Source: Narthecium ossifragum
Lineage: Eukaryota > Streptophyta > Magnoliopsida > Dioscoreales > Nartheciaceae
Assembly: GCA_963920575.1 (NCBI GenBank)
Contig: OY986966.1
Span: 9,092,048 to 9,156,047 of the forward strand
Length of the DNA stretch: 64,000 nt
Reading direction: 5' to 3'
The notes under the pieces were generated by a model. It made no database searches. It was not told the origin of the DNA and saw only the letters and a list, made by a program, of their open reading frames with translations. A program made the translations under genes and the position numbers. Positions within the stretch are counted from its first letter, which is position 1. Each line of letters begins with the position of its first letter. Positions 31,968-41,600 of this stretch are shown here, piece after piece.

Positions 31968-34325
31968 GACAGCGGAAGTTGTATTAACGCGATCTCAACC
32001 ACTACCGTCTCCCATTTGGGTTTGACTCCTGTTCCACACCCTAATCCTTACAAAGTCTCTTAGGTCGACACGTCTTCCATTCATATCAAAGAAAGGTGTC
32101 TTGTCCCAATCAAGATCCTCTCTTATAAGGATAGTATCTGGTGTGACGTGATTCTGATGGACGTTGGACACCTCATTTTAGGACGACCTTGGTTGTTTGA
32201 CCTTGATGTCACCATTTATGGCCGTTCTAATTCTTGTTCCTTCATTTTCTAGGGCACAAAAATCAAACTGAATCCTTTATGACCCTCTATTTTTGCTCCA
32301 ACTAAAAAGAAAGAAGTGCCTAACGACAAAGGCCTGTATATTTTTAGCCCAACTGAATTTGAAAAAGAAATCGTAAAAGAAACTATGGTGTTCATTTTGT
32401 ATACCAAAGAAGTTAAACCCAACGTTCAAGACGACCTACCACCTGAAGCTTCTTCCCTTCTTAAGGATTTCAAGGACGTTTTCCCTAACGATCTTCCCGA
32501 TCACCTCCCACCCCTTCGCAACATTCAATATGCGATCGACCTTGTTCGAGGAGCCACTCTACCCAATTTACCTCACCGCTGCATGAATCCAACTGAACAT
32601 GCGGAGCTGCAACGTCAAAACTCATGACCTTCTCCGTAAAGGGTTCCTTCGTGAGAGTTTAAGCCCCTGCACTATACCTGCCCTTCTCACTCCCAAGAAA
32701 GATGGGTCGTGGAGAATGTGTGTTGATAGCCATGCCATAAATAAGATCACGATCAACTATCGTTTCCTATCCAAAGACTAGATGACATGTTAGATATGAT
32801 GGTTGGGGCTGCAATCTTTTCTAAGATTGACCTCAAGAGTGGTTACCTTCAAATCCGAGTTCGACCAGGGGATGAATGGAAAACTGCTTTTAAAACCAAA
32901 GGCGGGTTATACGAATGGTTAGTAATGCCCTTTGGTTTATCTAATGCCCCCAACACTTTTATGAGAGTTATGACTCAAGTACTTCGACCTTTTATGAGAA
33001 ATTTTTTGGTCGTGTACTTTGACGATATTCTCATCTATAGTCACTCGAGAGAGCAACATCTAAGCCTCTTGTACCAAGTTTGTACCACACTCAGGCATGA
33101 GAGTTTATACGCTAATTTAAAGAAGTGTTCTTTCTTCGCTGAAAGTGTCAACTTCTTGGGTTACATTGTTTCCTCGGCAGGCTTGGCTGCAGATCCTGAC
33201 AAAATAAAAGCGATAATTGATTGGCCTTTTCCCAAAAGCATCAGTGATGTACGTAGCTTTCATGGGATCGTGACCTTTTACCGCCGTTTCATTAAAGGAT
33301 TTAGCACAATCATGTCTCCAATCACAGACTGTCTAAAAGGGAACGAATTCCATTGGACAACGGCTGCAGCTACAGCTTTCGAGAACATTAAACGCAAAAT
33401 ACCGGAAGCCCCTATTATGCGATTGCCGAATTTCACTAAGGCTTTTGAGGTCGAGTGTGATGCTTCTGGCATTGTTATAGGTGGTGTGCTTAGTCAAGAA
33501 TGTCACCCAATAGCCTATTTTAGTGAAAAATTAAATGAGGCTAAACAAAAATACTCAACTTACGACAAAGAGTTCTATGTTGTGGTACAAGCTCTATGGT
33601 ATTGGTGTCACTATCTTTTACCTAATGAGTTTGTCCTTTATTCGGACCATGAGGTGCTCCGTTACCTCAACTCCCAGAAAAAACTGAATCCACGTCCTTT
33701 ATTCGGGTTAGTCAAGAATGTCAAGAATGTCAAGAATGTGCTTAGTCAAGAATGTCACCCAATAGCCTATTTTAGTGAAAAATTAAATAATGCTAAACAA
33801 AAATACTCAACTTACGACAAAGAGTTCTATGTTGTGGTACAAGCTCTATGGTATTGGTGTCACTATCTTTTACCTAATGAGTTTGTCCTTTATTCGGACC
33901 ATGAGGTGCTCCGTTACCTCAACTCCCAGAAAAAACTGAATCCACGTCGTGCTCGCTGGGTTGAGTACCTTCAGGATTACTCATTTGTCTTGAAACATCG
34001 GTCCGGAGTTGCAAATAAGGCGGCTAATGCTTTGAGTTGTCGCATAGCTATTCTTTCAGCTTTGAACATCAAGATCACTGGCTTCGATAAGCTCAAAGAA
34101 GACTACGACACTTGTCCAGATTTCCGTGACACATTTCTTTCCCTCACTGATGGACATAAACCCTCTCTAGATGATTTCACACTACGCAATGGGTATTTGT
34201 TTAAAGCTAACAAACTCCGTATCCCACAGACTTCCGTGCGATACTTCTTAGTCTGGGAAGTACACGCAGGTGGACTTTCTGGCCATTTTGGTCGAGACAA
34301 GACGATTGAAGAAGTTGAACGATAA
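31968..34325 (+). pseudogene. Protease, reverse transcriptase and RNase H of element E
   Basis: Begins inside the aspartic protease (S-G-S-C-I-N-A-I-S; G-H-L-I-L-G-R-P-W-L). The reverse transcriptase follows: [34 protein letters not shown] with the catalytic Asp pair near 33020, and F-L-G-Y-I-V. RNase H starts E-C-D-A-S-G. Part of RNase H is duplicated in frame with a 252-bp offset (33486 and 33738). Frame lesions occur near 32280, 32628 and 32782, and a stop at 34323 falls in the integrase N-terminus. The domain order is that of Ty3/gypsy; the copy is dead. Confidence 0.9.
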
Positions 34326-35697
34326 TTCTTTTGGCCTAGTTTAAAAGGAGATGTTGCCAGAATTGTTGGCCAATGTCGAACTTGTCAGTTGGCCAAGCAT
34401 AAAAAGCAAAACACATGCCTATATATACCTTTACCCGTACCTGATCATCCTTGGCAAGACGTTAGCATGGACTTTGTTCTCGGTCTCCCTTGTACCTCCC
34501 GGAACCATGATTCCATCTTTGTGGTTGTAGACCGTTTTTCCAAAATGACTCACTTTCTTCCGTGCTCTAAATCCTCTGATGCTTCAAAAGTCGCACGCCT
34601 CTATTTCAATGAGATTGTCAAATTATATGGCTTGCCCAAAACTATTGTTTCCGACCGGGATGTCCGCTTCATGAGCTACTTTTGGAAAACTCTTTGGCAT
34701 ATGGTCGGCACAAAACTTAAGTTTTCCATTGCTTATCATCCACAAACGGATGCCCAAACCGAAGCTGTAAATCGGAGTCTTGGTAATCTTTTGAGATGCC
34801 TTGTGGGTGATAATAATCGTACATTCTGCCTCAATTGCTCAATTTGCATATAACAGTTCAGTCAATAGGTCTATAGGTATGTCGCCATTTCAGGCTGTGC
34901 ATGGTTATGAACCTAGAAAACCTGTCGCCCTCTTACCCGTGAATCCTCATATCAAACTATCTAAGTCTGCTCATGCATTTGCACAACATATTCATACTTT
35001 GCATCAAGAGATCAATAAAAAAATTCATGCAAGGAATTCTCAATATAAGTTGCAGGCTGATTCACATCGGCGCTTTAAAGATTTTCAAATTGAAGATTAT
35101 GTGATGATACGTTTAAGACCTGAGCGGTTTCCTCTTGGATCCATTACCAAATCGCATGCTCGTAGTGCCGGACCATTTAAGGTATTGCATAAAATAGGAC
35201 CCAATGCTTATATTCTTGATATCCCACATGCTTTTGGTATTAGCTCCACCTTCAATATTGAAGACCTCGTTGCTTACAACGGCCAGCCTCTTATCCCTGA
35301 TGACCCCTTTGCCGATCTCCCACTTCAGCCAAATGACCCTCATATCCCTGAGCCTGCTCCTCTACCCTTACCACCCATACACCAGGAGCATATTGATGCA
35401 ATTTTAGATGATCAGATCATATCTAAGAGTGATGGAGGCATTCAGCGCTATTTGGTTCGTTGGCGAGGCCGTCCAGAGACCAATGCCACCTGGATTACTA
35501 GTGATGAGCTTCAGTGGCTCGACCCTAACCTTTTGGAGCACTATCAGAGTTCTCATGCCGTCTCCTCTACGAGGTCGAGTTCTCTTCACCCCAGGGGAGT
35601 TGGTGCGGACACCAGAGCCAGTGGGCAGGCCAGACGAGTCTCGACTCGACCCAGACGAGCGGACCAGCCTTTTTCCTTGTGGATAGATGATGGTTGA
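34326..35697 (+). pseudogene. Integrase with C-terminal chromodomain of element E
   Basis: The zinc-binding H-H-C-C region spans the stop at 34323 (C-x-x-C in C-R-T-C-Q-L-A-K-H). The catalytic core follows: D in S-M-D-F-V-L-G-L-P, D in V-S-D-R-D, E in A-Q-T-E-A-V-N-R-S-L-G, which is the DD35E triad. A frameshift near 34830 moves the frame; the rest is open from 34801 to 35697 (S-P-F-Q-A-V-H-G-Y then P-R-x-A-G-P-F-K-V). A chromodomain ends the protein (R-Y-L-V-R-W-R-G-R-P, then A-T-W-I at about residues 215-255 of that frame). The chromodomain places E among plant chromoviruses. Confidence 0.9.
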
Positions 35698-35964
35698 GTC
35701 TAGTTGGTTTACTTATTTTATTTGGAGTCCTTATGTGCTTTGTTTTCGAGTCTATTTCTTAGTTACTATTTGAGTTCAGGTCTAGTTCATGTAGTTGGTA
35801 AAGTCAGTTATGGTTTCCACCATTATATAAGGGGAAACTCTAGTGTTTTTGGGATCATTGATGATTATTGACGACGGCTAGATGATGCTTCTTCCTCCCT
35901 TCTTCTTCTCCTTTAAGCTTCTTCTCCCTTCTATTTCATTATCTCTTGGTGTGGTCCTACATCA
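35698..35964 (+). other. 3' end region of element E, LTR not clearly defined
   Basis: Short AT- and TC-rich sequence after the integrase stop, with TTATATAAGGGG at 35823-35834. It ends in ...GTCCTACATCA before LRR coding sequence resumes. It may be a short 3' LTR, but with the 5' LTR missing this cannot be verified. Confidence 0.45.
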
Positions 35965-36282
35965 GAGGCCTTCCCTAAGAAGGAGAAAGTTACATCCCTC
36001 CCCTTTGCTGAAGTGATGCGCTAGCTCACTTCACTCCGGTATTTAGATGTATATTACTTACCACAGCTGGCAGTTTCGAGATTGGGGGGCTTGCAAGCCC
36101 TCCCCTCCCTCAGGAAATTAGAATCGTACTCACTGCCAGATTTATCGTCAATGCCATCGCTGCCTACCTCGCTTCAAAGCTTGAAGTTATGGTGGTGCCA
36201 CAAGGAGTTGAAGAAGCGTTGCAGAAAGGAGGGAGGCGAAGACTGACCCAAGATCAAGCACATCGGTTACATATCCATATGA
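35965..36282 (+). pseudogene. NBS-LRR gene C-terminal end
   Basis: The plus-strand frame shows leucine-rich repeats (L-T-S-L-R-Y-L-D-V, L-P-Q-L, L-G-G-L-Q-A-L-P-S-L-R-K-L, L-P-T-S-L-Q-S-L-K-L) ending in E-L-K-K-R-C-R-K-E-G-G-E-D. This is the characteristic C-terminus of coiled-coil NBS-LRR resistance proteins, normally followed by W-P-K-I. Here the Trp codon is TGA (36244-36246), and a TAG lies at 36022-36024. It corresponds to the fragment ending at 21895, so about 14 kb of retroelements separate the halves. Confidence 0.82.
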
Positions 36283-36801
36283 GTAATGGTGATTCTAACT
36301 CCAATCACTCACTGCATGCATCTTCAATATTGTTACTAATGCCTTGGTATACTGATACCATCTCCTCCTCCGCTTTCATAAATCCCTTCATTTTTTTTGT
36401 CTTATTAAGGGACTTGTAATCTATAAATTAATACTTATGGGTGTTCTTGATGCCTATTGGATTCAGGATATATGGCCGATGAACATGTTTCTATATTGTA
36501 TATATCTGTTTTTGAGAAGTATGAAAAAATGTTTTACTCATGTCTATAATCTTATTTGACGGCGGCGTTTGAGGTTTTGGCTTCGTTGGAGCAAATGGCG
36601 GAGATGGCTGCTAGTTTGCTGGTGTTGGTTAGAGGTGGTGGTTGCCGACAGGGTGGAGGTTGATGGTAGTGGTGCTTGAAGGTTCGATGACATCGTCGAA
36701 AATCAGAGATAGGATGAGATCATCGGAGATGGGCGGAGCCAAGGTGAGACGCGCACGCGGTTGGGTTTCTAAGACGCGTTTATATATTGGAGGTGGAAGT
36801 C
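36283..36801. other. Sequence between LRR end and right inverted-repeat arm
   Basis: Probably 3' flank of the captured LRR gene up to about 36550. 36555-36800 is GC-rich and, read on the minus strand, has a TATA-like AATATATAAACGC (about 36778-36790) facing inward from the arm and then a 49-codon ORF without recognisable motif. Confidence 0.4.
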
Positions 36802-37088
36802 GATTTCAATGAGTAGAGAGCCGCCGAGCCAGCGTGTACCCTCGCCAGTCTTCCCCCATCAGCAGCTCTGTCCCCATCAGCAGCTCTGTCGCCATCAGCA
36901 CCGTCGCCATCCCAGCCGCCGGTGATCTTATCCGATCGGATGATGGGTGGCACTTGATCCTGAGACTAGTCGCCTAATGACTGATGTCGCATCGTTTTAA
37001 GCGCACTTGGCCCCGCTCAATTAAAATCTGACCGTTCGTTCAAATAAACGGCCAGATGCGTGTCACTTGAGGGCCTTCAAGTTACTAA
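36802..37088 (-). repeat. Right arm of the inverted repeat
   Basis: Inverted counterpart of 21508-21817 with scattered differences and small gaps. A tandem doubling of CATCAGCAGCTCTGTC lies at 36860-36895. The arm is split by the Harbinger-like element at 37089-38456, and its outer end continues at 38457-38505. Confidence 0.65.
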
Positions 37089-37319
37089 ACCCTCGGTTGG
37101 CAACCAGTGTATGAGAAAGATTAGGTGAATAAGGGAATGGGCGGATTCTGGATTCAATTAATCCAGGTGTTTGGTTTGCAATGGGTAGTGGAATCCGAGA
37201 TGGATCCGACGATCCTTATCCCGGATTTTATGTATCGCGGCATTCCGTCAGATCGAGCGAATGCCGCGATCGGGATGCGATACGGGATCAGCTCCTCATC
37301 CCAAAAGCCAGCCGGAGCT

Positions 37320-37617
37320 TGCAGCCTGCGGTGGTGAGGGCCTGCACCAGCCGGAGCTTCCAGCCTGCGGCGGTGAGGGCCTGTAGCTTGTCTTCATGGA
37401 AGGACTTCTTGTGGAGGAGGAGGAGGTCGCGGTCGGTGCCGGCTTTCTTGATGCTCTGGGCGAGAGCGATGGCGCCGCAGACATAGGCGTCGTTGGAGTG
37501 GAGCACGGTGGCGTAGGCCTCCCTCCTGTGAGGGTCGAAGAGCGCCGGTGGCATCGGTCCTTTGAATGCGTTGCCGCTTAGGTTGAGGTGGAGCAAGCTA
37601 TGGTAGAGCAAGCGGAG
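37320..37617 (-). pseudogene. Captured fragments: LRR protein joined to GUX-type glucuronyltransferase
   Basis: In one minus-strand frame (37725-37288), L-L-H-L-N-L-S-G-N-A-F-K-G (an LRR-kinase-type repeat, about 37600-37540) is followed by E-A-Y-A-T-V-L-H-S-N-D-A-Y-V-C-G-A-I-A-L-A-Q-S-I, then D-R-D-L-L-L-L-H and L-Q-A-L-T-A-A-G-W-K-L-R. The latter match the N-terminal part of the GT8 domain of plant GUX/PGSIP proteins, which add glucuronic acid to xylan in the Golgi. The segment L-Q-A-L-T-A-A-G-W-K-L-R is tandemly doubled. Two unrelated sources in one open frame within a transposon indicate gene-fragment capture; a functional product is unlikely. Confidence 0.7.
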
Positions 37618-37989
37618 CTCAGGGGAGATGGTGCCGGCTCGAATCTCGACGACCTCGACGGCTCGCCGGGTCGCCTCTCTCTTCCACGCCGGAGGTCTCT
37701 CGCCCGACGCTTCAACGCCGCCCATCTCTCTCTCCTACCTCGTCGGTCTCTCGCCCGACGCTTCAACGCCGCGGAACCCATTTCCCCACCTTCCTCTGAA
37801 TGCAGGATCCCATCTCTCCACTGCCGGAACCCATCTCCCCACCTCACGTCGGAACTCGTCTCCCCACTGCCGGAACGGTGAGAGGTGGAGGTTTCCATCC
37901 GGGGAGAGGTTGGCAGCAGCGCGGAGGCCTGACCAGTGGGTGTCGGAGCGGCGATGGGGGTGGGGGCGAGGGACGGTAGAGGAGGTGAT

Positions 37990-38235
37990 GAGAATTTTGA
38001 CTTTTTTTTTTTATAAATTTCAACTTTTTTGATCACTTCAGCCCGGATTGTTGATGAATTTTGACTTTTTTTTAATGAATTTTGACTTTTTGATCACGTA
38101 AGCACAAATTGTTGTTGAATTTTGACTTTTTTTTATTATGAATTTTGACTTTTTGATCACGTCAGCACAAATTGTTGATGAATTTTGACTTTTTTTATTA
38201 TGAATTTTGACTTTTTTTTATCACGTAAGCAAATT
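37990..38235. repeat. Tandem repeat, ~60-bp unit, about four copies
   Basis: Unit GAATTTTGACTTTTTGATCACG followed by T-A-AGCACAAATTGTTGATG, with T-run length differences between copies. Confidence 0.8.
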
Positions 38236-38456
38236 CATCTAAAAACTAGTCAAAATAATAAAAAAAAGTCAAAATTGAGCAGATTCAACTCATTCATACC
38301 TCATTCATACTAGACAAATCAAACGCCAGAATTAACAGATTCAACTCATTCCATACAGACCAGCCAAACAACAGAATCAAAATTAATCACTAGATTCAGC
38401 TCATCCTCATTTATCTCATTCCACATTCAGCTTATTGGTGGTCGCCAAACGGACCC

Positions 38457-38640
38457 TTACTTGAGGCCCCTGAATCCCCGATTCCGAGTTCCCTCGACCA
38501 AAATAAACCCTCGCGTCTCTCGTGGAAGTCAGCTTAAAAGGGTGACGAGTTTTAACGGGGGAAGTTCGAAGCTCGATTCCCCTTCACTCAGGCGAGCGTC
38601 TTTTCGATCTCTTTTGAATTCCCGCACTCCAAGAACGCCA
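38457..38640 (+). promoter_or_regulatory. Proximal promoter/leader of the CstF-77 gene
   Basis: The segment before the ATG at 38641 contains no upstream ATG. Its first ~50 bp (to 38505) are the outer end of the large inverted repeat, so a transposon end may contribute to the promoter or leader. No convincing TATA box is visible close by. Confidence 0.5.
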
Positions 38641-41600
38641 ATGGCCGATGAATCGACGGTAAAATCCACCTCCTAAACCCCGGCCCCCTCTAATTTCCAA
38701 GAATTATCGTAAATGAGCGCTTTTTCGATCTATTTTGGGTTCCCGGATCATCCCAAAATCGATTCTTTGGAGTTAGAACGCCAATGGGCGATGAATCCAT
38801 GGTAAAAGTATAGTTTACCGTTCTATGCTTCAGTCTTGGATTCTAGGTCTTGTTTATTTTCTTTACCTTGCTTTTAATTGTTGAATTATCGATCGGATTC
38901 TGCTATATTTGCATGAGAGTTATGGTTCGTTGTCTTCTTTTGATTAGAAAGGAGGAGATTGCGCTAATAATGATATCTACAACGTTGAAGCTGCTGAGAT
39001 CCTTGCCAGTGAGGCGCAGGTTAGAAAGGATATTTTCTTGGAATTTAGCCTGGAAAGTTATGGGTTTAATACTAACCCGTCGTTCTTGGTGCTTAAATTT
39101 GATGGTTTTGTAGCTTCTACCAATATCTGAGGCAGCTCCGATATACGAGCAGCTTCTTTTGACTTTTCCGACAGCGGTAAGTATATGTGCCAAGCGTTTT
39201 ATAGAAATTTAAGATTTTCAAGCGATTTAGTTTACATGCGCAACAAAGGCCTTCAAAGTTAGACACATTTGTTGAAAGTGAAATCAATGCTGCAATCATA
39301 TGATTAGGCAACTGCCAGGTAATAGCCTACTTGAAGGCGGAACGGTAATAGTTAGGATATAAGTGAATAGTCATATTGCAGTTGGATTCTAAGCAGTTTG
39401 TGATATGCAAATGTGCTTCTTTTATTTGTTTATAATGAGGTTTAATTGAATACTTGGTACAATTTGAAGTTGTGATTCTTAGTTTTACTAGTATAGTGAA
39501 CTGTAACTGGGCTATTGTGCTAGCCATAGTCGGTTGTTTTGGAAGGGGGTTAAATGTGCGTAATCTTTGTTAGCATATGAGTAGCAGTCCATTTTAGGTT
39601 TAAATCTCTTCTTATAGATTTTTTGGAGAAAAGAAACAGAAGACTGTCTTTCCTTTTAACATATGTTACTCTAATCCTTGTTCTATCTTTAATTTTAATG
39701 ATTTACCATTTACCTAAATGCCATAAGTTCCCAAACTTGTAGGGAAAATACTGGAGATTGTCTTTCCTTTTAACCTATGTCACTCTAATCCTTGTGCTAG
39801 CGTCTTTAATTGCAATAATTTACTCTGTTTAGCTAATTGCTATAACTTCTCAAACTTTAGGGAAAATACTGGAAGCAGTATGTGGAGGCTTACATGGCTG
39901 CAAACAATGATGAAGCCACCAAACAAATATTCAGTCGGTGCCTATTGAACTGCCTACAAATCCCTCTATGGTAAGTCTTGGTTTTTGCTTCATTTGGTTT
40001 TGATAGTGGAAGAAAACATAAATGTTGCAGAAGTTTTGTGACATAAGCATCAGTTAGCTTCTATGTCATAGGTGTGGACATTGACTACATTAAACGCAAT
40101 GTGCTACTGGATGCCAATGTTGCTGTTTGTAATTGGGCAGTAATATTCAGTGTTATTAACAGTCCAAGTTTCCTTCTGCACTGCCATTTAATTTAGGCCC
40201 TAGAGCTATGGTTACCTTGTTTATGTGCAGTATTTAAGGGGACATTCATTTCTTCTGCACTTTATTTTGCAGTTAGTTATTAATGGAATAGTGGCAATAT
40301 GCAAATGTTCATATCAGCACAATAGTAATCTTGCTAAAGGTTATCTTGATTAATCCAGTGATTGTGCTATTACATGATCAACTATAACCAGTTTTTGTCT
40401 TGAAAATGAGTTAGGATTTCATGTCATATTAGTTAAAGAGGCATTTAACTGTTAGAAAGCAGCAACCAGCCTTGCCTTACAGCAGTTGTTGGTGCAAAAG
40501 AATCACGGACACATTGATGCAAAGTATCAGGTCCTGTGTATCATAGATTGTCTTATGTGCACGTATCCACCTAACTACTGCTAGTGATGCAGTTGTTTCC
40601 ATACCGTTGATTGTTTAGTTGGCCACTGAATGGTGCCGTGGCAACACCAAATCAATGGAACCTATGCAAGACAACTTTGCACTTTGAGCTTGAGACTTCG
40701 TCTCCTGGAAATTTTTCACTAATTATCTCTTAACCAGCTGGAAACTAAATCAGAGAAATTGGGATCTTGAGTATTCCTTTTGCCAATACGTGACATTGTT
40801 GATGCTGTTTGAGGTTTTTACTTGTTCCTCATAACTTTTGTGTATCTGTAATACTTTCATATTTGTTTGATGTATCTGTAGGCGATGCTACATCCGTTTT
40901 ATAAGGAGAGCGAATGAGAGGAAGGCAATTGAGGGTCTAGAAGAGACGAAGAAGGCTTTTGAGTTTATGCTCAACTATGTTGGTAGGTTTATACGGTAGC
41001 AATCTGATTTTCTTCTGTTTATCATTTTGAGAGTTCAAAATATACATGTTCTCCTCATCTTTTTGAGAACATTTTTTTTAAGGTAATCTTTATTCCTCAT
41101 GCATGGCAATTCAGACATCAGCAAAACCAGATCTGAAAAATTGACTTACCTCTTGAATATTGAACAATTGACCTACTTCTTGAATAGGAAATAATGACCT
41201 ACTTCTTAACAGTGAAACAATTGACCTACTTCCTGAATAGAAACCACTGATAGGATTACTTGCATAGCATGGAAACAATTGATAAGACCAGAGTCCTTCC
41301 TGAACATGTGGTTCACACAATTTCCGAAGTAGGTGTGATAACTGATCATTTCAGAATAGGCCGTTAGCTGGTATTGTCAAGGCATGATCCTGTTTAAGAT
41401 GCAATAGAGGACATCCCGAATAGAGATTACTAATTTGTGTTGATCCACTCATCGGCCACACTATGAATCACAAAACTGCTTGTGCCCTGCAACTTTGAGA
41501 TGTAACCAACACAAAACTCTGTGCCCATATAATCAATGCACCTTTTGCTCTTTCCACTTCTCTGCCTTTGGCATCTAAGAAATAAGCAGATACATATCTT

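Larger units (their letters stand above)
37089..38456. mobile_element. PIF/Harbinger-like non-autonomous element carrying gene fragments
   Basis: The inward-reading ends CCTCGGTTGGCAACCAG (37091) and GGGTCCGTTTGGCGACCAC (38456, minus strand) are imperfect terminal inverted repeats. The 3-bp target TAA on the left is TTA on the right, one base changed. It interrupts the right arm of the larger inverted repeat. It contains LRR- and GUX-derived coding sequence (37320-37617) and a four-unit tandem repeat (37990-38235), but no transposase. Confidence 0.68.

Noticed and set aside
29691..35964. Element E as an integrated plant pararetrovirus
   Set aside because: The order protease-RT-RNase H-integrase with DD35E and a chromodomain is that of a Ty3 chromovirus; no movement or coat protein motif is present.
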